Below are positions 33,791-43,967 of a stretch of DNA of 64,000 bases, piece by piece; the first letter of the stretch is position 1, and every line of letters begins with the position of its first letter. The stretch comes from Hominenteromicrobium mulieris (lineage in GTDB: Bacteria; Bacillota; Clostridia; Oscillospirales; Acutalibacteraceae): positions 124,001 through 188,000 of the forward strand of contig JAJJOY010000002.1 in NCBI GenBank assembly GCA_021029595.1, read 5' to 3'. The notes beneath the pieces are model-generated. The model ran no database searches and was not told the DNA's origin. It worked only from the letters and a program-made list of their open reading frames with translations. Made by a program: the position numbers and the translations under genes.

Positions 33791-34483
33791 TTATTCTTGG
33801 ATTTGGCTCAAATCAAATGCACCGTTCTCAATCAACTTCAAAATTGTGTCTGCCAAGTTGTTTTTTACAGTTTCACTTTCATTTTCAACGCCAGAATACT
33901 CTACATAAATAGTGTTCTCTCCCATATCAAAGGTTGCATAATATATTACGGTTTTGACACCTTGACTATTTGACTTTGTTACGAAATATCCTGCGTTGAT
34001 ATCAACGCCGTCTACACTTGAAGTGATTGTATTTCCATCAATGATAGTATCTAATAGATTTACACCCTGTTTAGAAACTACCATTCTTGTATCATCAATT
34101 TTTCCCTCAAAACCCAGAATATTATGATTGTCAGCATCAAAATAAGCATCTGCGGTAACAGGCAAGTCTGCAAAAAGCATTTCAATTTCAGCATCGCTCA
34201 AAGGTCTTGTTGTTACATTTAAGTTAATTGAAGATTGTGATAAGTCATTTTTAACAAAAGTAATTGTTTCTCCATCATTCAGCGTGGCAATATCGTTTTT
34301 TGTACCAAACAGATTGCTTTGAAAAACTCCCACTCCAATCACAGCAACGAGTACGAAGCAAGCTGCAACAGACACCCATTTTTGCCGATTAGTTATTTTA
34401 CTTGTTTTTTTCATAGGTTCAGCCTCCTTAATATACTGATTATCGACATTTCCCAATGCCCTTAAAAGTTTCTTTTCTTTCAT
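33791..34483 (-). CDS. Membrane-anchored anti-sigma factor-like protein
   Basis: A 230-residue protein with a short cytoplasmic N-terminus (residues 1-35), one membrane helix (KWVSVAACFVLVAVIGVGVF) and a ~170-residue extracytoplasmic domain of beta-rich character. It overlaps the ECF sigma gene by 4 bases, the classic sigma/anti-sigma arrangement. The outer domain would sense an external signal and the short inner part would hold the sigma factor. No zinc-binding (ZAS) motif is seen, so it is not of the RsrA type. Confidence 0.75.
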   Translation of the reverse strand: MKEKKLLRALGNVDNQYIKEAEPMKKTSKITNRQKWVSVAACFVLVAVIGVGVFQSNLFGTKNDIATLNDGETITFVKNDLSQSSINLNVTTRPLSDAEIEMLFADLPVTADAYFDADNHNILGFEGKIDDTRMVVSKQGVNLLDTIIDGNTITSSVDGVDINAGYFVTKSNSQGVKTVIYYATFDMGENTIYVEYSGVENESETVKNNLADTILKLIENGAFDLSQIQE

Positions 34484-35040
34484 ACAGAGATACCTTCTTT
34501 CTCTAACAATTTTTTGAGTTCGTTCCTTGAACGAAATAATGACATCTTGATTTTGCTCTCGCTCATACCATATTCCGTTGCAATTTCTTTAATGGGCGAT
34601 AAATACCAATATCTTCTCATAAAGATTTTTCGCTGTTCTAATGACAGGGAAGAAAGAAAGCGGTTGAGAATATCCGTTAGAGCGATTTCTTCAACAATGT
34701 TTTCTGTACTATCCAACGATGGTATGCACTCTTGTATTTCATCAAAAACCAATGGCATTTGCCCACCATTACGTTTCTTTGCATTAAGCAGTTCGTACCT
34801 GTCCAAAGATAGGTTGCGAGTAATCTTCCCTAAAAAAGTTTTTAGGACAGATGGACGGTTAGGCGGTATGCTGTTCCAAGCTCTTAAATAAGTATCATTT
34901 ACACATTCCTCGCTATCTTCGTCATTGTGAAGAATATTAAAGGCTATGTATCTGCAATACTTTCCGTATTTTTTTGAAGTTTCGGATATAGCAGCTTCGG
35001 AGCGCTCCCAATATAAATCTAATATCTGCTTATCATCCAT
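34480..35040 (-). CDS. ECF-type RNA polymerase sigma factor
   Basis: A 186-residue group 4 sigma factor: region 2 (YCRYIAFNILHNDEDSEECVNDTYLRAWNSIPP) with the conserved D/E-rich end of region 2.2 to 2.3, a linker, and region 4 (LSLEQRKIFMRRYWYLSPIKEIATEYGMSESKIKMSLFRSR). It would direct polymerase to specific promoters under control of the coupled anti-sigma. It is the IME's cargo, in the slot of catP in Tn4451. AAAGGAGG ribosome site. Confidence 0.92.
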   Translation of the reverse strand: MDDKQILDLYWERSEAAISETSKKYGKYCRYIAFNILHNDEDSEECVNDTYLRAWNSIPPNRPSVLKTFLGKITRNLSLDRYELLNAKKRNGGQMPLVFDEIQECIPSLDSTENIVEEIALTDILNRFLSSLSLEQRKIFMRRYWYLSPIKEIATEYGMSESKIKMSLFRSRNELKKLLEKEGISV

Positions 35041-35276
35041 AGGCTTCTCCTCCTTTCCCTTGTATTAAGGCCTTTCACCCTAATAAACGGGAAAAATGTG
35101 TCAAGCGTCACTTAAATTCAAAAAATATTTATTCAAAGATTAGCTTTCATTTTTTGAAAGAATATAATAAAACAGCAAAAGGCTTACACCTACAAGTCTC
35201 TTAATATTCAATGCGGAAAATTACAATTCATCACTCTCATTTTAACACATCATACCATCTTTATGAACTTTCAATT
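35041..35276. promoter_or_regulatory. Upstream region of the sigma gene with candidate promoter
   Basis: About 235 non-coding AT-rich bases. On the minus strand a TTGACA (35095-35100) is followed by CATTTTTCCCGTTTATTAGG, with no good TATAAT at the usual distance, so it may be read by the ECF sigma itself (autoregulation). The GTGACGCTTGACAC stretch is the most conserved-looking part. No small gene was found. Confidence 0.4.
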
Positions 35277-35316
35277 TAACCACTTCCATTACACTCACGA
35301 CTTAATGACTTCTTGA
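35277..35316 (-). repeat. IME internal inverted repeat, right copy
   Basis: Forty bases matching the reverse complement of 30724-30763 with two mismatches. It sits just beyond the tnpV terminator-like hairpin (GAAAACTGC/GCAGTTCC, about 35329-35366) and before the sigma promoter region. Confidence 0.85.
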
Positions 35317-35380
35317 ATACTTCCCGAAAAAGAAAACTGCCATCAGTAAAGACAGCAGTTCCTTTTCGGCTGGTATGCTA

Positions 35381-35758
35381 TTAGGAATACACAATATCGT
35401 TCAATACAATCTCATCTGCACAGGCTCGGATATTATTCATCAATCCGACCCATCTCATCATATCCTCCGCTTTCAGTTGTTCCGTCACACCTTGTTTTCT
35501 TGCCATTTCCTTTATCAGATACTCCGCCATATTACACGCCGAAGTATCAATTTCAGCAAGGTGTTCATATAACTTTCCGCTTGTAAGCAGATTGCAATAT
35601 AAGACTTTCCTATGCTCCCTCAAATATCTTTCCCTCATTCTTCCGTATTTTGTGAGCGTAGGCGGTTCTTCGTTTTCTATCGTCAAGCAGGGATAGTAAT
35701 AATCTCCGATGAGTTCGTACTGGATACCAGTTCTTTCGTCTGTAATAAATCTTTGCAT
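35381..35758 (-). CDS. tnpV: TnpV-family transposon protein (IME copy)
   Basis: A 125-residue protein of the TnpV family: ELIGDYYYPCLTI, LTKYGRMRERYLREHRKVLY, NLLTSGKLYEHLAEID and EDMMRWVGLMNNIRACADEI. TnpV is encoded after tnpX in Tn4451-type elements and has no proven role. The ATG at 35758 has GAAAGGAG upstream. It overlaps the end of the tnpX-like gene by 76 bases in another frame. A second homologue is overprinted in the SNF2 gene at 43,614-43,967. Confidence 0.88.
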   Translation of the reverse strand: MQRFITDERTGIQYELIGDYYYPCLTIENEEPPTLTKYGRMRERYLREHRKVLYCNLLTSGKLYEHLAEIDTSACNMAEYLIKEMARKQGVTEQLKAEDMMRWVGLMNNIRACADEIVLNDIVYS

Positions 35759-37803
35759 TCTGATTTCTCCTTTCGCTTCTTGTGATAAAATTCCAAAGAT
35801 TTCTCGTTGTGATTTTGCTTTTGACATTCTTCGGAACAGAATTTCTGCTGACTGTGTGCAGGCCAGTAGGTACTGCCACACACAGCACATACACGCTGAC
35901 GATAATAATGATTTCCTTTTTCTGCTTCTCTGTCGGCTTTTGTCTTATCCTGCCTTGCCTGATAGCAACAATCCTTTGAACAGAATATCTGTCGGTTACT
36001 TGTAGGCACAAACTCTTTTTGACAGTGAGGACATATCTTTGTCTTGACGATTTCTCCACCGTTTTCAGCGAGTTTTTTCGCCTTTCGCTTCTCTCGGTAG
36101 GCTTTTTCACGCTCACGCTGTTTTGCCAAGCGTTCCATCTCAATCTGTTCTTCCTGTGCCTTTATTTCAGCAAGTTCTTCTTCTGTATAGGCAATATCGA
36201 CCTGCCCGACATAGTTGAAGTAAATATCAACCTTTTGTGTCCTTGCTTTTCCCACACCCTCTGCTTCATAAACCACAATCTTGTCAATGAGTTCAGCAAA
36301 CATCAAATCGGAAATTTCTGTCGGCTCTTTGCACTTGCGAATTAAAGAAATGAAATGCTTAATATCAACAGCATTTACTTTTTCTTCGGTAAGTTCCTTT
36401 TCCATTTCCTCAATCTTCGTTTCCAGTTCAGCCTGTTCGTCATCGTACTGCTTCATCAGTTGCTTATACTGTCTTTCGGGCAGTAATCCCGAAACAAGAT
36501 TTTCATACAAGCCACGAATAAGTTTAGACAATTCATCGTATCGCTTCTGAAAACGGTGCAATTCCGATTTATTGTGCTTTGGCTTTTCTGTCTGCTTTTC
36601 ATTCCAAAGTGCTTGAAGTTCCTTTGCAAAGGCTTCTTCGTCATTCAGAACAAATCTTGATAATCGTTTGACAGCCGATAATATCAAGGCTTCAACATTA
36701 TCAGCACTAATTGAATGGGCAGAGCAGGAGTTTACTCTGCTTGCATACCCACCGCAACGGTAAGAATACTGCACCGAACGGTCTTTTTTACTGTAATGCG
36801 TTTGCAGGGTCATTCTTCTGCCACAATCCGCACAGTACAGATAACCGCTTAAACGGTTGCTATGCGTACCTTTGGCTGCTGTCCTGTTCGCTCGTTTCTT
36901 TCGCTTCTGAACGCTGTCCCAAAGTTCCTGCGAGATGATAGGCTCGTGCGTATTATAAAATACATACTGTTCATCTTCATCGGTATTCTTTCTTTTGTGC
37001 AGTTTGAAATTGGTGCTGACCGATTTACGCAAAACAGTATGACCGAGATATTCCTGTCTGCTTAAAATCGCTCTTATGGTTGACATTCCCCAAAGATACG
37101 GGTCTGTAAACTTTATTCCATTATACTGTTCGGGGTGATATTCCTTTGCGTGTGCAGCCGGAATTAAAACCTTTTCTTCGGTAAGCAATTCAGCGATTGC
37201 TCTCGGACTTTTGCCCTCGTTGGCAAGCAGAAAGATACGCTTTACCACCTCAGAAGCCACAGGGTCAACGACAAGCGTTTGTTTGTCGGTTGCTAATCGG
37301 TTATATCCATAGGGAATTGAACCGCTACAACGCTTTCCGTCTTTCATACGAGCATCAAACACAGCCTTAATTTTATTGCTTGTGTCTTTGGCGTACCATT
37401 CGTTCATTATATTCAAAAATGGGGCAAAGTCATTATCAGAAGCATTATTACTGTCAATGCTGTTGTTTATTGCAAGAAAACGGACATCTTTCTGTGGGAA
37501 CAGAACTTCCGTATAAAAGCCGACTTGCAGATAGTTTCGTCCTAATCGGCTCATATCCTTAACAATAATCGTTGCGACATTTCCTGCTTCTACTTCCTTA
37601 ATCAACTCCTGAAAACTCGGACGATTGAAATTCACACCCGAAAAACCATCGTCAGTAAAATGACGGATATTCGTAAAGCCATTTCTTCGGGCGTAATCTT
37701 CCAAGTATTGCTTTTGGTTGGTGATTGAATTTGACTCACCATTGAGGTCATCATCTCTTGATAAACGCTCATAAATTGCTGTAATCTTTGAAGTCCTTGA
37801 CAT
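35683..37803 (-). CDS. tnpX: Large serine recombinase (TnpX-like)
   Basis: A 706-residue serine recombinase that excises and integrates the IME. The resolvase domain has the catalytic Ser15 in YERLSRDDD and conserved KDMSRLGRN; then a recombinase domain, a zinc ribbon (YCADCGRR...YRCGG), a coiled coil (residues ~400-480), and a DUF4368-like region. Unusually the C-terminus adds two FCSxxC knuckles: CPHCQKEF...IFCSKDC and CAVCGSTY...KFCSEEC. The ATG at 37803 follows AAAGGAGG. It overlaps tnpV. Confidence 0.95.
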   Translation of the reverse strand: MSRTSKITAIYERLSRDDDLNGESNSITNQKQYLEDYARRNGFTNIRHFTDDGFSGVNFNRPSFQELIKEVEAGNVATIIVKDMSRLGRNYLQVGFYTEVLFPQKDVRFLAINNSIDSNNASDNDFAPFLNIMNEWYAKDTSNKIKAVFDARMKDGKRCSGSIPYGYNRLATDKQTLVVDPVASEVVKRIFLLANEGKSPRAIAELLTEEKVLIPAAHAKEYHPEQYNGIKFTDPYLWGMSTIRAILSRQEYLGHTVLRKSVSTNFKLHKRKNTDEDEQYVFYNTHEPIISQELWDSVQKRKKRANRTAAKGTHSNRLSGYLYCADCGRRMTLQTHYSKKDRSVQYSYRCGGYASRVNSCSAHSISADNVEALILSAVKRLSRFVLNDEEAFAKELQALWNEKQTEKPKHNKSELHRFQKRYDELSKLIRGLYENLVSGLLPERQYKQLMKQYDDEQAELETKIEEMEKELTEEKVNAVDIKHFISLIRKCKEPTEISDLMFAELIDKIVVYEAEGVGKARTQKVDIYFNYVGQVDIAYTEEELAEIKAQEEQIEMERLAKQREREKAYREKRKAKKLAENGGEIVKTKICPHCQKEFVPTSNRQIFCSKDCCYQARQDKTKADREAEKGNHYYRQRVCAVCGSTYWPAHSQQKFCSEECQKQNHNEKSLEFYHKKRKEKSECKDLLQTKELVSSTNSSEIITIPA

Positions 37804-37998
37804 TCTCTTATCCTCCTTTCTTTATGTAATCTGATTTAGCATTACAGGGATTACTCCCTCTGCTAATAGGAGAAAATAGGGGTGCAAAGCGGAACTGTTT
37901 TTCAAGAAAATTAAAAGATTTTTTTGAAGTTCCAAAACCGATTTTGATAGCCTATTTTCAATTTAGGAACGCATTATTTATCGTCCTACTAAATTATA
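37804..37998. other. Recombinase-side end of the IME (attachment arm)
   Basis: About 195 non-coding bases between tnpX and the core. It contains the tnpX promoter side and, next to the core, short palindromes and T-rich tracts typical of serine-integrase arms. On the minus strand the SNF2 frame reads only seven more sense codons (YNLVGR) before a stop at 37978. Confidence 0.5.
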
Positions 37999-38007
37999 TC
38001 CTTCGGG
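37999..38007. repeat. IME attachment core, tnpX side
   Basis: TCCTTCGGG, the second copy of the 9-bp core. Read on the minus strand it gives codons CCC GAA GGA in the SNF2 frame, the same phase as at 30429-30437. Confidence 0.85.
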
Positions 38008-41000
38008 TGTAAGCTCGACCGCCGTGACTGTCTCTCCGAACATCGACGCCCAAGCGTCAAAGTGCTGTAAATCGTGTTCTTGCAGCGTTCTGTACTGCAA
38101 ATACCGCTGTATGGTATAAAGCTCTACCATTGAGTTTGAAATCGGCGTACCCGTTGCAAACACAACGCCACGCCCTCCGGTAATCTCATCAAGATAGCGG
38201 CATTTCATAAAAAGGTCGGAAGATTTCTGCGCCTCTGTCTGAGCGATACCGCCCACATTTCTCATTTTCGTGTAAAGATATAGATTCTTGTAGTAATGAC
38301 TTTCATCTATGAAAAGCCTGTCTATACCGAGTTCTTCAAAGGTTACGACATCATCCTTTCTCGATTGATCGTTTAATTTTTCCAGCTTCGTTTGCAGGGA
38401 TTTTTTCGTCTTTTCAAGCTGTTTGACCGAAAAACGGTCGCCACGGTTTCGCTTTACATCCGCAATCCCTTCGATAATATCGTCAAGCTGCTGCTGTAAA
38501 ACAGCCCTCTGCCGTTCAATGCTCATCGGGATTTTTTCAAACTGCGAATGCCCGATAATCACAGCGTCATAATCGCCAGTTGCAATCCTGCCGCAGAAGC
38601 GCTTACGGTTTTTCATCTCAAAGTCTTTCTTCGTAGCCACCAAGATATTCGCCGCCGGATAGAGCTGCAAAAACTCCGCCGCCCACTGTTCCGTCAAGTG
38701 ATTCGGCACGACAAAGAGGGACTTATTGCACAGTCCGAGCCGCTTGGATTCCATAGCGGCGGCAGTCATTTCAAAGGTCTTGCCTGCGCCCACGGCGTGT
38801 GCCAAGAGGGTGTTGCCGCCGTAAATGATATGGGCGACCGCATTTTTCTGATGTTCCCGAAGCTCAATTTCGGGATTCATACCGCTGAAAATGATATGGC
38901 TTCCGTCATACTCACGGGGACGGATACTGTTGAACTTGTCGTTATACAGCCGCACCAGCTTTTCCCGTCTTGCGGGATCACGCCATACCCAATCCTGAAA
39001 GCCCTGCTTGATCAGCTCCTGCTTCGACTGGGCGATAGCCGTTTCCTTTTTATTGAGAATGGCTCTCTTTTTGCCCTCATCATTTTCGGTATAGTCGAAA
39101 ACACGCACATCTTTCATATTGAGCGTATCTTCGATAATCTTGTAGGCATTGACACGCTTTGTGCCGTAGGTATTGTAGGCTTTCAGGTTTCCACGGTCGT
39201 AGGATTTTCCCTCCACATTCCATTCGCCCGTCAGCTTTGAGTAATGGACTTTGATGTTCCATCTCGCATAAACGGGCGTATCCAAAAACTCATACATAAA
39301 CTGCTGTGCGATTTCTTCGGGCAGCCAAGTCGTGCCGAGCTGCACGAAAATCTCGCTGGCGGTCAGGTCTTTCGGCTGTACCTTTTCCAGTGCTTCCACA
39401 TTGATTTTGTAATCTTCGGGGTAGACTTCTGCGGATTTTTTCGCCCAAGCGAGCTTTTCCCGCACATTGCCGGAAAGATATTCGTCCACCATCAGGTACT
39501 TTTGCTCGGTGCTGTTTCCGTAGCCGTACATCGGGTTTAGGAAGATGACGCCTTTTAATTCCTCATAGATTTCCTGCTCAGTCTTGCCCGTAAGGGAACA
39601 CATATATTCCATATCCACATAGGCTTTTTCACCCATAGATACGGCAAGCGCTTCGCTGGCGGTATCCACCGAGGTAATGGGGGTGTGGGGCTTGATCGTC
39701 CGCTTCGTGAACATATCTGCCTTGCGCTCCAGCTCTCCGTTTTCGTCCAGCACCTCCAGTGCGGAAAGCAGGGCAAAGGAGCTGTCCTGCGAAAAAGCGG
39801 ACACATTCGCACGGGAATTGATCAGCCCGTACTTCTTGGAGAAGTTATCATAAAGCGTATTTAGCTTCTGCTGTTCCTTTTCGATTTCATAATCGGGATA
39901 ATCAGCAGTCTGCATTTCAATCAGGCTGCGAACGCTGTCCCGTATGGCAATCATACCCTTGATCCGGTTTTCCGCCGTAGCCGAACACTCCACCGGCGTC
40001 ATTCGGGAATTTTCACGGTAATAGATTTTATCGCCTGCAACCGTATAGGAGAAGTTGCGGACTTCGGGATCGGCGGGAATGGAGTTATCTTCTTCGGTCA
40101 GTTCCTCGTCCACTTCGTAATCCGTAATCTCTGCGTGGATATTGAAGATTGCTTCGTCCAAAAGCTCGGCAAGGTCGGCGTTTTCATAAGGGACAACGGT
40201 ATCTTCGTCGCCGAATCTGCCGGGCACGGTTGCCCAAACGCCCAGTACCATTTCGGGATGATCAACGAAGTAGGCGTTCATCTTCACGCCGTTTTCATCG
40301 GTGTTCAGGTGTACCCACTCCGGCTCAAGGTCAATGAGCCTGTCCCGTTTTTGCAGGATTAGAATATCCGAAACAACCTCCGTTCCGGCGTTCCCCTTAA
40401 AGGTGTTATTGGGTAAACGAACAGCTCCGAGCAGATCCGCTCTTTGAGCGATATACTTCCGCACGGCGGGATTTTCCTTATCCATTGTGCCTTTGCTCGT
40501 GATAAGCGCCATCACGCCGCCCGGTCTGAGCTTGTCTAAGGACTTCGCAAAAAAGTAGTCGTGGATTAAAAAGTTATGCTTGTTATACCTCCTGTCATTG
40601 ACACGAATATCGCCGAACGGCACATTGCCGATCACAGCGTCAAAAAAGCTGTCGGGGATATTTGCTTCCTCAAACGGCTGTGCCGCTATCGAGGTTTTCT
40701 GATAAAGCTGCTGTGCGATTCCCGCCGAAATCTTATCAATCTCAACGCCGTAAATTTTGCTGTCCTGCATTGTGCTGGGCAGCATACCGATAAAGTTGCC
40801 GATCCCGCAGGAAGGCTCTAAGATATTGCCCTCCCGAAAGCCCATCTGCTCCATCGCCTTGTAGATTGCGGAAATGACAACGGGCGGGGTATAGAAAGCG
40901 GTCAGGGTGCTTGCCCTTGCGCTTTCATACTCATCGGGAGAAAGGGCGGTGTAAAGCTCGATAAACTCGTCCGCCCAAGAGGGATTGTTTTCATCGAAGG

Positions 41001-43613
41001 CTTCGGGGATACCGCCCCAACCGACATACTGTGAGAGTATCTCCTGTTCTTCGGGCGTTGCAAAGCGGTTATCAAACTCACATTCTTTCAGCACCCTGAT
41101 TGCCTCCATATTCCTGCGGAAGCGTTCTTTTTTGCCAGCCTCCGGCACTTCGTGGGAAGCAAGGTCAAAGGTGTGCCGTTCGGACAATGGGATTTCAGGG
41201 TGTAGATCAAAGGTCTGTACCCGTGAGCGCTTCGGCTGGCTGAAAGCAGGCGTGAATGGCTCGGCTTCTTTCTGCTCAGGCTGCTTAGCGGATGTGTCCT
41301 GCTTTGCCCGTTCCACATAAAGCCATTCGGCAGCTTCCTTTTCGGAAACAGATTTTTTGACCTGTTCCAAGTAGTCGTTTGCCTGCCACTCGCTCTTAAA
41401 CTCCTCGCTGACGCCTTCATCGTCGATATAGATCGCTTCCGTCAGATCGTCCCAAATGGCATAGCCGTCATCAGTTTCAATGACGAAAAATCTCTCGTCG
41501 GGCGGAAGCGTATTTTCTGCCGCAATCTGCTCCGCCTGCCTGAGCATTTCATCTGCCCTGTCCTTTGCAAGATAGGGCGAATCAATGATTTCTATGCCCT
41601 GCGGCGGCGGATCAAGCTCGCCGATAAAATCCTGCGGTATGGTGTTCCCGTCTTTATCCTTATAGAAAACGACGGTAAAAGGAACGCCGTAGTAATTTTC
41701 TTCCTTTATATCCTTTTCAAACTGATAGGGGCTTGTGTATTCAACGCTTTCCCGCACCGTCCCGTCCGTATGCAGATAGTCGATCCTGCCGACCGGCTGT
41801 GACTGCACCGGATCTTCCTTATTGGTCGATACGATGTTTCGGGTGCTGCGCTCTCCGTTTTCCAAAGAGCAGACCGCCACATCAAAGCCACGGTCAAGCA
41901 GCATATTGACATAGGTTTCCAAGCGGTTTGCCGGAAAGCCGCACATCAGTGTTCGCTGATTGCCGCCGACAGAACGGGAAGTCAGATTTAATTCCAGCGC
42001 TTCGCTGACGGTCTGTGCGTCCTCTCCGTAGGCTTCAAAGAAAGCGCCCATCTGATACAGCACAAGGCTATCGGGATTATCTTCCTTGATTTCGCTGTAC
42101 TCACGGTAAGCGTCCGTAAAGCTGCTGCGCTCGTTTCGCTGAACAAGGCGCATAAAGCTGTCCTTTTGCTCCAAACGGGGCTGCGGATTTTGCACAGAGC
42201 GATCCATCAGTTCGACATTCCAGTCATCTACCCGTGTGATTTCAAAAGGCTTTCCGTCCAAATACACTCTGTCGCCCACCTGATATGAGGCTGCAAACAG
42301 AGCCTTTTGCTGCTCCCGTGCCGCCGCCTGCTCAATCCTTGCGACCACATCTTCAGGCAGACCGTCCACATAGTAATGGATTTCGCCCTCACTGCTGATA
42401 TGGGCAATCGTCTGATAATCGCCGTTTTCTTCTACGGCTCTGTTCCAAACGGTAAGACCGTTTCCGAGATACCCCATACCAATGTCAAAGGCTGGCGCTT
42501 CGTCTGCCTTTTCTTCGGGTGGTAACTCCTTGACCTTCAGGTGGTCATTCATCGGATTTTCCCGCACCCTGCGGTCAAACTCAGCCCGTTCCAATTCCTT
42601 TTGGAATAGCGGATACTGCATATCGTGCAGCACAACACGCTCATCGTTAAAGGAAAGGATTTCATATTCGTCAGCGCCCATATATACCGTATCGCCGAGA
42701 TGATAGGCATACTGCGCTTCCTTCTGCGGCTCGCTTTCAGCTGCCTGCACCGTTTCCTGTTTGGGTGGAGCAGAGGAGAGAATTTCACGATTTCTCTGTT
42801 TTTCGGCAAGTTCCGCTCGGCTTTCCTCCTGCTTTTCAAGCCACTGCGGGTAAATCTCTTTTTCCTTTGGATTGAGATAACGGTCGAGGCGTATCAATTC
42901 CTTTATCCGCTTCTCAACCTGAGTCCAATTCAGCCGGATATGCGGCTTGTCATTGCCGATACCTTTTGAGATCAAAATGCCTTTTCCGTCATGCTGCTCA
43001 TCAATGCCTGCGCCGACAATAGCAGGATAAGCGCCGCCCCAACCGTATTCATTTTTCAGAAAATCGGCATTTTCCTTTGCAGACAGGCTCTTTTCAAACT
43101 GTTCATAGATACGAAACTTTCCCTCCGATACGCCGCTTCCACAAGTGAGAACAGCGTCGATAATCTCCTGAGAAAAAGAAAAAGCAGAGGTTTTTTCCTC
43201 TGCCTGCATATCCAAAAAGTTCAGTTGCCCGTCCATAGACGGAAGCGGCTTTCTTGTATCCTGCAATTCGCCGAGCAGCCGCATTGCTTCAAAGTGCTGT
43301 GCGATCACGCCCCAATCATAGAAGCTCTGCTTTGTACGGGACAGATAACTGCCCTCCCAAAGCTGAAGCACATTCTGCCAAGTTTTGTATCCGGCTTGCC
43401 GCCCGTCACTCAAAATCAGTTCAGTATAGTCGTTATTGAAAATACCCTTGATATATTCGGTACGGGCGGCATTATCGGGATTGCTTTCATAGAAAGCACG
43501 AATCTCATCCTTTGAGGCTTTCAGGTGGGGCGTTGTGCCGAGGATTTCACGAATGGTATCGTCCCCGCCGAAAAACGGCAGGCTCTTGTCCTCGTTGCTT
43601 CGGTCGTAATAAT

Positions 43614-43967
43614 CTAAGCGAAGATGACCTCCGCTTTCACGATCTCCTGCACTCTGTTCCGCAGATTGTTCATTCCCTGCACCCACTTCATCATATCCGC
43701 CGCTTTCAGGCTCTCGGTCAAGCCCTCCTGCGCTGCCATCTGCTTCATCAGGGTTTCTTCCAGCTTCATCGCTGTCTGCTCGGTTTCCGCCAAATGCTGT
43801 GTCAGGGTGCAGCTTGTCAGAAGATTGTAGTATCGGATTTTGTGATGTTCTTTGAGAAAATTCCGCCTCATCTGAGCGTACCTGCCCAAAGTCACTTCCG
43901 GCTGTTCGGGCATTATCAGGTCGGGAAGATTGTAATCGCCCTGCATTGTGTATGTCAGCTCGTTCAT
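43614..43967 (-). CDS. TnpV homologue overprinted in the SNF2-methylase gene
   Basis: A 117-residue TnpV-family protein read in another frame of the giant gene, over its residues ~277-394. It aligns along its length with the IME TnpV: GDYNLPDLIMPEQPEVTLGR, MRRNFLKEHHKIRYYNLLTS, LTQHLAETEQTA and DMMKWVQGMNNLRNRVQEIV. The ATG at 43967 has a perfect AAAGGAG at eight bases. The helicase frame across it is low-complexity (rich in D, E, S, G, R, Q) and carries no domain, as expected for a frame shaped by another gene. The frame is open over the full family length, so I regard it as a real nested gene. Confidence 0.8.
   Translation of the reverse strand: MNELTYTMQGDYNLPDLIMPEQPEVTLGRYAQMRRNFLKEHHKIRYYNLLTSCTLTQHLAETEQTAMKLEETLMKQMAAQEGLTESLKAADMMKWVQGMNNLRNRVQEIVKAEVIFA

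Larger units (their letters stand above)
30429..38007 (-). mobile_element. Nested Tn4451-like integrative mobilizable element in the SNF2 gene
   Basis: A 7.57 kb element with the Tn4451 gene order on the minus strand: large serine recombinase, tnpV, cargo (sigma/anti-sigma), RepA-like ATPase, MobV relaxase, tnpW. It is bounded by two copies of TCCTTCGGG (30429-30437 and 37999-38007), the shared core. The target gene is interrupted between codons and stays in frame across one core. Serine-recombinase IMEs are known to use snf2 genes of Tn1549-type ICEs as targets, which fits. It encodes its own relaxase and oriT but no secretion channel, so it would ride on the ICE machinery. Confidence 0.92.

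Noticed and set aside
35610-36143. 177-codon frame overlapping tnpX and tnpV on the same strand
   Set aside because: Third frame of two established genes, extremely basic product, no ribosome site or family resemblance.
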